Assembly: GCF_014490785.1 (NCBI RefSeq)
Contig: NZ_CP051488.1
Location: 930,001-994,000 of the forward strand
Length of the DNA: 64,000 bases
Origin: Kosakonia sp. SMBL-WEM22
GTDB lineage: Bacteria; Pseudomonadota; Gammaproteobacteria; Enterobacterales; Enterobacteriaceae
Reading direction: 5' to 3'
Positions 34,657-42,454 of the stretch are shown one piece after another. How positions within the stretch are numbered: the first letter of the stretch is position 1; every line of letters begins with the position of its first letter. Position numbers and translations under genes: made by a program. The notes under the pieces were generated by a model. It was not told the origin of the DNA and did no database searches. It saw nothing but the letters and a program-made list of their open reading frames with translations.

Positions 34657-35382
34657 ATGGCAACTGTTTCCATGCGCGACATGCTCAAGGCTGGTGTTCA
34701 CTTTGGTCACCAGACCCGTTACTGGAACCCGAAAATGAAGCCTTTCATCTTCGGCGCGCGTAACAAAGTTCACATCATCAACCTTGAGAAAACTGTACCG
34801 ATGTTCAACGAAGCCCTGGCTGAGCTGAACAAGATCTCTGCTCGTAAAGGCAAGATCCTGATCGTTGGTACTAAACGCGCTGCAAGCGAAGCGGTGAAAG
34901 AAGCAGCTCAGAATTGCGATCAGTTCTTCGTGAACCATCGCTGGCTGGGCGGCATGCTGACTAACTGGAAAACCGTTCGTCAGTCCATCAAACGTCTGAA
35001 AGACCTGGAAACTCAGTCTCAGGACGGCACCTTCGACAAGCTGACCAAGAAAGAAGCGCTGATGCGCACTCGTGAGCTGGACAAGCTGGAAAACAGCCTG
35101 GGCGGTATCAAAGACATGGGCGGCCTGCCGGACGCACTGTTTGTTATCGACGCTGACCACGAGCACATCGCAATCAAAGAAGCAAACAACCTGGGTATCC
35201 CGGTATTTGCTATCGTTGATACCAACTCCGATCCGGACGGCGTTGACTTCGTTATCCCGGGTAACGACGATGCAATCCGTGCTGTTAGCCTGTACCTGAA
35301 TGCCGTTGCTGCTACCGTTCGTGAAGGCCGTTCTTCTGATCTGGCTACTCAGGCGGAAGAAAGCTTCGTAGAAGCTGAGTAA
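34657..35382 (+). CDS. rpsB: 30S ribosomal protein S2
   Basis: Small-subunit protein needed for S1 binding and translation initiation. It is 241 aa, almost the same as in E. coli (MATVSMRDMLKAGVHFGHQT at the start). An in-frame upstream ATG at 34528 lies in the leader and has no ribosome-binding site; AGAGG precedes the ATG at 34657. It is co-transcribed with tsf through an attenuator. Confidence 0.99.
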   Translation: MATVSMRDMLKAGVHFGHQTRYWNPKMKPFIFGARNKVHIINLEKTVPMFNEALAELNKISARKGKILIVGTKRAASEAVKEAAQNCDQFFVNHRWLGGMLTNWKTVRQSIKRLKDLETQSQDGTFDKLTKKEALMRTRELDKLENSLGGIKDMGGLPDALFVIDADHEHIAIKEANNLGIPVFAIVDTNSDPDGVDFVIPGNDDAIRAVSLYLNAVAATVREGRSSDLATQAEESFVEAE

Positions 35383-35434
35383 TAAGGCACGCTCGCTGAG
35401 CCCCTTATTGAGCAGGTAGTACCGAGTTTGGTTA

Positions 35435-35460
35435 GGGGGCCTGTTTATGGCCCCCTTTTT
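35435..35460 (+). terminator. Attenuator between rpsB and tsf
   Basis: Stem GGGGGCC / GGCCCCC with loop TGTTTAT followed by TTTTT, in the 140-base rpsB-tsf gap. Partial termination here is expected to lower tsf transcription relative to rpsB. Confidence 0.88.
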
Positions 35461-35522
35461 CACTTTCAAGCCTGTTTGGTTCCTGGAACCGGGCAGGTCA
35501 TATCTCTCCCGAGGATTAAAGA

Positions 35523-36374
35523 ATGGCTGAAATTACCGCATCCCTGGTAAAAGAGCTGCGTGAACGTACTGGCGCAGGCATGATGGACTGTAAAAAAGCG
35601 CTGACCGAAGCAAGCGGCGACATCGAGCTGGCAATCGAGAACATGCGTAAGTCCGGTGCAATCAAAGCGGCGAAAAAAGCGGGCAACGTTGCTGCTGACG
35701 GCGTGATCATCACCAAAATCGACGGCACCTACGGCATCATTCTGGAAGTTAACTGCCAGACTGACTTCGTTGCTAAAGATGCTGGTTTCCAGGCATTTGC
35801 TAACAAAGTTCTGGACGCTGCTGTTGCTGGCAAAATCACCGACGTTGAAGTTCTGAAAACGCAGTTCGAAGAAGAGCGCGTTGCACTGGTTGCTAAAATC
35901 GGTGAGAACATCAACATCCGTCGCGTCTCCTCCCTGGAAGGCGAAGTACTGGGCTCTTACCAGCACGGCGCGCGTATCGGTGTTCTGGTTGCGGCGAAAG
36001 GCGCAGATCAGGAGCTGGTTAAGCAGCTGGCTATGCACGTTGCTGCAAGCAAGCCGGAATTCGTTAAGCCGGAAGACGTGTCTGCTGAAGTGGTTGAGAA
36101 AGAGTACCAGGTTCAGCTGGATATCGCCATGCAGTCTGGCAAGCCGAAAGAGATCGCAGAGAAAATGGTTGAAGGCCGCATGAAGAAATTCACCGGCGAA
36201 GTTTCTCTGACCGGCCAGCCTTTTGTTATGGACCCGAGCAAAACCGTTGGTCAGCTGCTGAAAGAGCACAACGCTGACGTGACTGGCTTCATCCGCTTCG
36301 AAGTGGGCGAAGGCATTGAGAAAGTTGAGACTGACTTCGCAGCAGAAGTTGCTGCCATGTCCAAGCAGTCTTAA
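35523..36374 (+). CDS. tsf: Elongation factor Ts
   Basis: Guanine nucleotide exchange factor for EF-Tu. It is 283 aa, the E. coli length. The N-terminal UBA-like domain holds RTGAGMMDCKKAL and the core shows VNCQTDFVAKD (the Asp-Phe dipeptide that contacts EF-Tu). GAGGA precedes the ATG. Second gene of the rpsB-tsf operon, ended by a strong terminator. Confidence 0.99.
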   Translation: MAEITASLVKELRERTGAGMMDCKKALTEASGDIELAIENMRKSGAIKAAKKAGNVAADGVIITKIDGTYGIILEVNCQTDFVAKDAGFQAFANKVLDAAVAGKITDVEVLKTQFEEERVALVAKIGENINIRRVSSLEGEVLGSYQHGARIGVLVAAKGADQELVKQLAMHVAASKPEFVKPEDVSAEVVEKEYQVQLDIAMQSGKPKEIAEKMVEGRMKKFTGEVSLTGQPFVMDPSKTVGQLLKEHNADVTGFIRFEVGEGIEKVETDFAAEVAAMSKQS

Positions 36375-36385
36375 TCAATAAAAGG

Positions 36386-36410
36386 AGCCGCCTGAGGGCG
36401 GCTTCTTTTT
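36386..36410 (+). terminator. Terminator after tsf
   Basis: Stem AGCCGCC / GGCGGCT with loop TGAG followed by TCTTTTT, eleven bases beyond the tsf stop. Confidence 0.93.
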
Positions 36411-36519
36411 ATGTCCTTCATCTGAAAAACAGCCGGCACTCTAGTGCTAGCGCTGACAGGCGACGTATCATAGCGCCAGATTAAACCCGTCTAATTGTTC
36501 ACAGTCTCAGGAAAGAAAC

Positions 36520-37245
36520 ATGGCTACCAATGCAAAACCCATCTACAAACGCATTCTGCTTAAGCTGAGTGGCGAAGCGCTTCAGGGCTCTGAAGGTTTC
36601 GGTATCGACGCAAGCATTCTTGACCGTATGGCGCAGGAAATTAAAGAGCTGGTTGAACTGGGTATTCAGGTTGGCGTGGTCATTGGCGGGGGTAACCTGT
36701 TCCGTGGTGCGGGCCTGGCGAAAGCGGGCATGAACCGTGTTGTGGGCGATCACATGGGTATGCTGGCAACAGTAATGAACGGCCTGGCAATGCGTGATGC
36801 TCTGCATCGTGCCTATGTGAACGCGCGCCTGATGTCCGCATTCCCGTTAAACGGCGTGTGTGACAACTACAGCTGGGCTGAAGCAATTAGCCTGCTGCGT
36901 AATAACCGCGTAGTGATTTTCAGCGCCGGTACCGGTAACCCGTTCTTTACCACCGACTCCGCAGCCTGCCTGCGCGGTATCGAGATCGAAGCCGATGTGG
37001 TGCTGAAAGCGACCAAAGTTGACGGCGTATTCACCGCCGATCCGGTGCTGGATCCGACCGCCACCCTCTGCGAGCGCCTCTCCTATACTGAAGTACTTGA
37101 GAAAGAGCTGAAAGTGATGGATCTGGCCGCCTTTACCCTGGCCCGCGACCATAAATTACCGATTCGTGTGTTCAATATGAACAAACCAGGCGCGCTGCGC
37201 CGCGTGGTAATGGGCGAAAAAGAGGGCACATTGATTACGGAATAA
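36520..37245 (+). CDS. pyrH: Uridylate kinase
   Basis: Phosphorylates UMP to UDP; essential in pyrimidine metabolism and allosterically controlled by GTP and UTP. It is 241 aa of the amino-acid kinase fold (KRILLKLSGEALQG at the start, GGGNLFRG, and the ATKVDGVFTADP region). AGGAAAG lies before the ATG. Separated from tsf by a terminator, so it should have its own promoter in 36411-36519, which I could not identify with confidence. Confidence 0.98.
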   Translation: MATNAKPIYKRILLKLSGEALQGSEGFGIDASILDRMAQEIKELVELGIQVGVVIGGGNLFRGAGLAKAGMNRVVGDHMGMLATVMNGLAMRDALHRAYVNARLMSAFPLNGVCDNYSWAEAISLLRNNRVVIFSAGTGNPFFTTDSAACLRGIEIEADVVLKATKVDGVFTADPVLDPTATLCERLSYTEVLEKELKVMDLAAFTLARDHKLPIRVFNMNKPGALRRVVMGEKEGTLITE

Positions 37246-37395
37246 TTCCCGTAAGCAATAAATAAAGGTAAGATTCCGCTTTAATTTATCCAGCAGAGCG
37301 TTCCGGTATCTTTACGATGCCATCATGGGAACAAGGCTATACTTAGCACAACCGCCGTATGGCCTGTCTGCGACAAGATTTCAAGGATCCGTAAC

Positions 37396-37953
37396 GTGAT
37401 TAGCGATATCAGAAAAGATGCTGAAGTGCGCATGGACAAATGCGTTGAAGCGTTCAAAACCCAAATCAGCAAAGTGCGTACTGGCCGTGCTTCTCCGAGC
37501 CTGCTGGACGGCATCGTTGTGGAATATTACGGTACGCCGACGCCGCTGCGTCAGTTGGCCAGCGTAACGGTAGAAGACTCTCGCACACTGAAAATCAACG
37601 TCTTCGATCGCTCGATGAGCCCGGCCGTTGAAAAAGCGATCCTCACCTCCGATCTGGGTCTGAACCCAAGCTCTGCGGGCAGCGATATTCGCGTTCCGCT
37701 GCCGGCCCTGACCGAAGAGCGTCGTAAAGACCTGATCAAGGTGGTGCGTGGCGAAGCTGAGCAGGCCCGTGTTGCCGTGCGTAACGTGCGCCGTGACGCT
37801 AACGACAAAGTGAAAGCGCTGCTGAAAGACAAAGAGATCAGCGAAGATGACGATCGCCGTTCTCAGGATGACGTGCAGAAGCTGACCGACGCTGCGATCA
37901 AGAAAGTTGACGCGGCGCTGGCGGATAAAGAAGCGGAACTGATGCAGTTCTGA
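37396..37953 (+). CDS. frr: Ribosome recycling factor, GTG start
   Basis: Splits post-termination ribosomes with EF-G. It is 185 aa, the E. coli length. The start is GTG (37396-37398) with AAGGA eight bases upstream, as in E. coli. Helical domain I includes KVRTGRASPSLLDGI, and the C-terminus SQDDVQKLTDAAIKKVD is the third long helix. TATACT at 37338-37343 could be its -10 box, but the -35 is unclear. Confidence 0.98.
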   Translation: MISDIRKDAEVRMDKCVEAFKTQISKVRTGRASPSLLDGIVVEYYGTPTPLRQLASVTVEDSRTLKINVFDRSMSPAVEKAILTSDLGLNPSSAGSDIRVPLPALTEERRKDLIKVVRGEAEQARVAVRNVRRDANDKVKALLKDKEISEDDDRRSQDDVQKLTDAAIKKVDAALADKEAELMQF

Positions 37954-37970
37954 TTCGATACTAAACGACT

Positions 37971-38018
37971 AAAACGCCGTCCAGAGAGCCGTGCAAGCGG
38001 CTTGCTGACGGCGTTTTT
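37971..38018 (+). terminator. Terminator after frr
   Basis: Outer stem ACGCCGTC / GACGGCGT with an inner AGCCG/CGGCT hairpin, flanked by AAAA on one side and TTTTT (38014-38018) on the other. It lies 17 bases after the frr stop. Confidence 0.88.
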
Positions 38019-38050
38019 GCTTTCCCTCCTTGCAACGTTGCGAGCGTTTC

Positions 38051-39247
38051 ATGAAGCATTTAACTCTTCTGGGCTCAACGGGTTCCATAGGTTGCAGCAC
38101 GCTTGCTGTGGTTCGTCATAATCCCGATCGTTTTACCGTCACCGCGCTAGTCGCGGGAAAAAATGTCGCGCGCATGGTTGAGCAGTGCCTCGAGTTCTCT
38201 CCACGCTATGCGGTGATGGATGACGCTGCCAGCGCGCAGCAGTTACAGCGCACCCTAAGCGAGCATGGCAGCCGCACGGAAGTGCTGAGTGGCCAGCAGG
38301 CCGCCTGTGAGATGGCTGCGCTTGATGAGGTCGATCAAGTCATGGCTGCTATCGTCGGCGCGGCGGGATTATTGCCTACGCTTGCCGCTATTCGTGCCGG
38401 TAAAAGTGTACTGCTTGCTAATAAAGAGTCGCTTGTCACCTGCGGCCGCCTGTTTATGGAGGCGGTGAAAGAGAGTAGGGCACAGCTGCTGCCGGTCGAT
38501 AGCGAACATAATGCGATTTTTCAGAGTTTGCCGGAACCAATCCAGCATAACCTCGGGTACGCTGATCTCGAACAGAATGGCGTATCGTCGATTCTGCTTA
38601 CCGGGTCTGGTGGCCCATTCCGGGAGACGCCGGTGGCGGATCTGGCGCTGATGACGCCGGATCAGGCTTGTCGCCATCCGAATTGGTCGATGGGGCGTAA
38701 AATCTCCGTTGATTCCGCCACCATGATGAATAAAGGTCTGGAATACATTGAAGCACGCTGGTTGTTTAATGCCGCTGCCCAGCAGATGGAAGTGTTGATA
38801 CATCCGCAATCGGTGATCCACTCCATGGTGCGTTATCAGGATGGCAGTGTGTTGGCGCAGTTGGGTGAGCCGGATATGCGAACACCCATCGCACACACAA
38901 TGGCCTGGCCTGAGCGTGTGTCGTCAGGTGTCAACGCCCTTGATTTCTGCAAGCTGAGCGCATTAAGTTTTGCCGCCCCCGATTACGATCGTTATCCCTG
39001 TCTGAAGCTGGCAATTGATGCCTCCAGCGAAGGCCAGGCGGCGACAACCGCGCTAAACGCAGCTAATGAGGTGGCCGTTTCGGCTTTCCTGGCATCAGCT
39101 ATCCGTTTCACTGATATCGCCGCTCTCAATCTCTCTGTGCTTGAACAGATGGATTTACGCGAACCGCAGAGTATTGATGACGTTCTGGCCGTCGATGTAC
39201 TGGCACGAGAGATTGCGCAAAAACAAGTGATGCGCTTCGCAAGCTAG
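38051..39247 (+). CDS. dxr: 1-deoxy-D-xylulose 5-phosphate reductoisomerase
   Basis: Makes MEP, the committed step of the non-mevalonate isoprenoid route. It is 398 aa, the E. coli length. The NADPH-binding GSTGSIG is at residues 8-14, the active-site loop includes LLPVDSEHNAIFQ, and GRKISVDSATMMNKGLE is conserved. The ATG at 38051 is chosen over an upstream in-frame ATG-less extension to 38030. Product supplies uppS just downstream. Confidence 0.97.
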   Translation: MKHLTLLGSTGSIGCSTLAVVRHNPDRFTVTALVAGKNVARMVEQCLEFSPRYAVMDDAASAQQLQRTLSEHGSRTEVLSGQQAACEMAALDEVDQVMAAIVGAAGLLPTLAAIRAGKSVLLANKESLVTCGRLFMEAVKESRAQLLPVDSEHNAIFQSLPEPIQHNLGYADLEQNGVSSILLTGSGGPFRETPVADLALMTPDQACRHPNWSMGRKISVDSATMMNKGLEYIEARWLFNAAAQQMEVLIHPQSVIHSMVRYQDGSVLAQLGEPDMRTPIAHTMAWPERVSSGVNALDFCKLSALSFAAPDYDRYPCLKLAIDASSEGQAATTALNAANEVAVSAFLASAIRFTDIAALNLSVLEQMDLREPQSIDDVLAVDVLAREIAQKQVMRFAS

Positions 39248-39348
39248 TGATAATGCTGTCCGGAGTGACGGTGCTATTTGTTAGCGTAGGGCTTCAGTGA
39301 TATAGTCTGCGCCACAAAATTGCCGCTTTTTATTATGGCGAATTGTGT

Positions 39349-39373
39349 AAGCCGTGGTTTGCGCGGCTTTTTT
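39349..39373 (+). terminator. Terminator between dxr and uppS
   Basis: Short stem AGCCG / CGGCT with T-run TTTTTT (39368-39373) in the 186-base dxr-uppS gap. Termination may be partial because the stem is short. Confidence 0.65.
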
Positions 39374-39433
39374 GTGTGAAGGCTTTTGTATTCCTGAGTA
39401 CCGCTAAATCCTTTTCAGGGACTAAAACGCGTT

Positions 39434-40192
39434 ATGTTGTCTGCTAACCAACCGATAAGCGAAAATTTGCCAACGCATGGCTGCCGCCATGTAGCGATAA
39501 TTATGGATGGCAATGGTCGCTGGGCAAAAAGGCAGGGGAAACTCCGTGCCTTTGGACACCGAGCGGGAGCGAAATCCGTTCGCCGCGCAGTCTCTTTTGC
39601 CGCCAATAATGGTATCGACGCGCTGACGCTGTATGCTTTTAGTAGCGAAAACTGGAACCGTCCGGCGCAGGAAGTGAGTGCGCTGATGGAACTGTTTGTG
39701 TGGGCGCTGGATAGCGAAGTGAAAAGCCTGCACCGCCATAATGTTCGTTTACGCATTATTGGCGATACCAGCCGGTTTAATGCGCGTTTGCAGGAGCGAA
39801 TCCGCAAAGCGGAAGCGTTAACCGCCCAGAACAGCGGGCTAACGTTAAATATTGCCGCCAACTATGGTGGGCGTTGGGATATCGTTCAGGGAGTTCGGCA
39901 TTTAGCTGAGCAAGTGCAGGAAGGGCTGTTGCGCCCGGACGAAATAGATGAAGAGACGCTGAACAAGCAAGTCTGCATGCATGAGCTGGCTCCCGTTGAT
40001 TTAGTGATTAGGACGGGCGGCGAACATCGCATAAGTAATTTTTTACTTTGGCAAATTGCCTATGCCGAACTTTACTTTACTGATGTTCTTTGGCCTGATT
40101 TTGATGAACAAGACTTTGAAGGTGCGCTGAATGCCTTTGCTAATCGAGAGCGTCGTTTCGGTGGTACCGAGCCTGGTGGCGACAAAGCCTGA
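39434..40192 (+). CDS. uppS: Undecaprenyl diphosphate synthase
   Basis: Also called ispU. Condenses IPP onto farnesyl diphosphate to make the C55 carrier lipid for peptidoglycan and O-antigen. It is 252 aa (E. coli 253). The catalytic Asp25 is in IIMDGNGRW, and YAFSSENWNRP and RTGGEHRISNFLLWQ are family signatures. It heads the series uppS-cdsA-rseP-bamA. Confidence 0.98.
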   Translation: MLSANQPISENLPTHGCRHVAIIMDGNGRWAKRQGKLRAFGHRAGAKSVRRAVSFAANNGIDALTLYAFSSENWNRPAQEVSALMELFVWALDSEVKSLHRHNVRLRIIGDTSRFNARLQERIRKAEALTAQNSGLTLNIAANYGGRWDIVQGVRHLAEQVQEGLLRPDEIDEETLNKQVCMHELAPVDLVIRTGGEHRISNFLLWQIAYAELYFTDVLWPDFDEQDFEGALNAFANRERRFGGTEPGGDKA

Positions 40193-40204
40193 TGGGGGTT
40201 GCTT

Positions 40205-41062
40205 TTGCTGAAGTATCGCCTGATTTCTGCGTTAGTATTGATACCCATTGTTATTGCAGCACTTTTTTTGCTGCCACCGGTGGGCTTTGCGATTATCACT
40301 CTCGCCGTTTGCATGCTTGCCGCATGGGAATGGGGTCAACTGAGTGGTTTAACCTCGCGCACGCAGCGCGTCTGGCTGGCGGTGCTCTGTGGGCTGCTAC
40401 TAGCGCTGATGCTGTTTACGCTGCCGGAGTATCATCACAACGTCCATCAACCGCTTATTGAGGGCTCGCTCTGGGCCTCTCTGGTGTGGTGGCTGGCGGC
40501 ATTGGGGCTGGTGCTGGGTTACCCTGCCTCTGCGGCGCTGTGGCGCAACTCTAAAGCGCTGCGCCTGCTGTTTGGCGTTCTCACCATCATTCCTTTCTTC
40601 TGGGGAATGTTGGCGCTGCGGGTTTGGCACTACGAGGCCAACCCCTATAGCGGGGCAATCTGGTTGCTCTACGTCATGATCCTTGTCTGGGGAGCAGACT
40701 CTGGCGCATATATGTTTGGCAAACTATTTGGCAAACATAAGCTGGCGCCAAAGGTGTCGCCGGGTAAAACCTGGCAAGGTTTCCTCGGCGGATTGCTGAC
40801 CGCAGGCATCATCTCCTGGGGCTACGGCGCATGGGCGAATCTTGAAGTGGCACACTCGACGCTGCTGATCTGCTCTGTGGTGGCCGCGCTGGCCTCGGTG
40901 CTGGGCGATTTAACCGAGAGCATGTTTAAGCGCGAAGCCGGCATTAAAGATAGTGGTCATCTTATTCCAGGCCACGGCGGTATACTGGATCGCATTGACA
41001 GCCTGACGGCAGCGGTTCCCGTATTTGCCTGTCTGTTACTGCTGGTTTTCAGGACGATTTGA
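40205..41062 (+). CDS. cdsA: Phosphatidate cytidylyltransferase, TTG start
   Basis: Makes CDP-diacylglycerol, the precursor of all phospholipids. It is 285 aa with about eight membrane segments, and the family signature near the C-terminus (SVLGDLTESMFKREAGIKDSG). The start is probably the TTG at 40205: the GGGGG Shine-Dalgarno at 40194-40198 is six bases away, and this gives the E. coli N-terminus MLKYRLIS and the same length. An earlier TTG at 40199 abuts the GGGGG. The gene overlaps the open frame of rseP. Confidence 0.93.
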   Translation: MLKYRLISALVLIPIVIAALFLLPPVGFAIITLAVCMLAAWEWGQLSGLTSRTQRVWLAVLCGLLLALMLFTLPEYHHNVHQPLIEGSLWASLVWWLAALGLVLGYPASAALWRNSKALRLLFGVLTIIPFFWGMLALRVWHYEANPYSGAIWLLYVMILVWGADSGAYMFGKLFGKHKLAPKVSPGKTWQGFLGGLLTAGIISWGYGAWANLEVAHSTLLICSVVAALASVLGDLTESMFKREAGIKDSGHLIPGHGGILDRIDSLTAAVPVFACLLLLVFRTI

Positions 41063-41073
41063 CGGAAGGTTTT

Positions 41074-42423
41074 ATGCTGAGCATTCTCTGGAATCTGGCG
41101 GCGTTCATTATTGCGCTTGGTGTTTTAATCACGGTGCATGAATTTGGCCATTTCTGGGTTGCTCGCCGCTGTGGCGTCCGCGTCGAGCGCTTCTCCATTG
41201 GTTTTGGTAAAGCGCTCTGGCGCCGCTTCGATAAGCAGGGCACCGAATTTGTTATCGCCCTTATCCCTCTGGGCGGCTACGTCAAAATGCTCGATGAGCG
41301 CGTCGAACCGGTCGCTCCGGAGATGCGCCACTTTGCGTTTAACAATAAAACTGTCGGCCAGCGCGCCGCGGTGATCGCGGCGGGTCCCATCGCCAACTTT
41401 ATCTTCGCCATCTTCGCCTACTGGCTGGTGTTTATCATCGGCGTCCCCGGCGTTCGCCCGGTAATTGGTGAAATAACGCCCAACTCTATCGCTGCAAGCG
41501 CGCAAATTGCACCCGGCACGGAACTTAAAGCCATCGACGGTATCGAAACGCCTGATTGGGATGCAGTGCGCTTACAGCTGGTGTCTAAAATCGGTGACAG
41601 TCAGACGACCGTCAGCGTGGCACCTTTCGGCAGTAACAATCGACAGGATAAAGTGCTGGATTTGCGCCACTGGGCGTTTGCACCTGACAAGGACGACCCG
41701 ATGATGTCGCTGGGAATGCGACCGCGTACTGCGCAGCTGGAACCGGTGCTCGCTGAAGTGCAAAGCGGTTCCGCCGCCAGCAAAGCGGGTTTGCAAGCAG
41801 GCGACAGGATCGTTAAAGTCGAGGGTCAGCAGTTAACGCAGTGGTCGACCTTTGTCACGCTGGTGCGGGACAACCCCGGTAAGGCGTTAGCATTAGAGGT
41901 GGAAAGGCAAGGGGCTTCCTTGTCTTTAACACTGACACCGGATACGAAACCCGGTAACAAGGCAGAAGGTTTTGCGGGCGTCGTGCCCAAGATTATCCCG
42001 CTGCCGGATGAATATGAGACAGTACGCCAGTACGGGCCTTTCAGCGCCATCGCCGAAGCCACGGGTAAAACCTGGCAGTTGATGAAGCTGACGGTCAGTA
42101 TGTTGGGGAAATTGATCACCGGTGATGTAAAACTGAACAACCTCAGTGGGCCGATCTCTATCGCCCAGGGGGCTGGGATGTCAGCAGAGTTCGGGTTGAT
42201 TTACTACCTGATGTTCCTCGCTTTGATAAGTGTGAACTTAGGCATTATCAACCTGTTCCCGCTCCCCGTTTTAGACGGCGGACATCTGCTGTTTTTGGCG
42301 ATTGAGAAGCTGAAAGGCGGACCGGTATCCGAGCGAGTTCAAGACTTTAGTTATCGCATTGGCTCTATTTTGCTGGTGTTGTTAATGGGGCTTGCACTTT
42401 TCAATGATTTCTCTCGCTTGTAA
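41074..42423 (+). CDS. rseP: Site-2 intramembrane zinc protease RseP
   Basis: Second-step protease that cuts RseA and releases sigma-E; also clears signal peptides. It is 449 aa (E. coli 450). The zinc motif HEFGH is at residues 22-26 and the third ligand in PLPVLDGGHLL near residue 401. Two periplasmic PDZ domains lie between (about 127-310). The ATG at 41074 follows GGAAGG; the TTG extension at 41059 overlaps cdsA. Downstream is bamA. Confidence 0.97.
   Translation: MLSILWNLAAFIIALGVLITVHEFGHFWVARRCGVRVERFSIGFGKALWRRFDKQGTEFVIALIPLGGYVKMLDERVEPVAPEMRHFAFNNKTVGQRAAVIAAGPIANFIFAIFAYWLVFIIGVPGVRPVIGEITPNSIAASAQIAPGTELKAIDGIETPDWDAVRLQLVSKIGDSQTTVSVAPFGSNNRQDKVLDLRHWAFAPDKDDPMMSLGMRPRTAQLEPVLAEVQSGSAASKAGLQAGDRIVKVEGQQLTQWSTFVTLVRDNPGKALALEVERQGASLSLTLTPDTKPGNKAEGFAGVVPKIIPLPDEYETVRQYGPFSAIAEATGKTWQLMKLTVSMLGKLITGDVKLNNLSGPISIAQGAGMSAEFGLIYYLMFLALISVNLGIINLFPLPVLDGGHLLFLAIEKLKGGPVSERVQDFSYRIGSILLVLLMGLALFNDFSRL
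41520..41547 (+). promoter_or_regulatory. Candidate sigma-E promoter inside rseP (for bamA-skp-lpxD)
   Basis: GGAACTT (41520-41526), 16 bases, TCGAA (41543-41547): a perfect -35 and a 4/5 match to the -10 box of RpoE. In E. coli the bamA-skp-lpxD series is known to be under sigma-E control from within the upstream gene. The sequence also encodes protein, so the match alone is not proof. Confidence 0.45.
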
Positions 42424-42454
42424 GAGAGTTTGTTAGGAAGAACGCATAATAACG

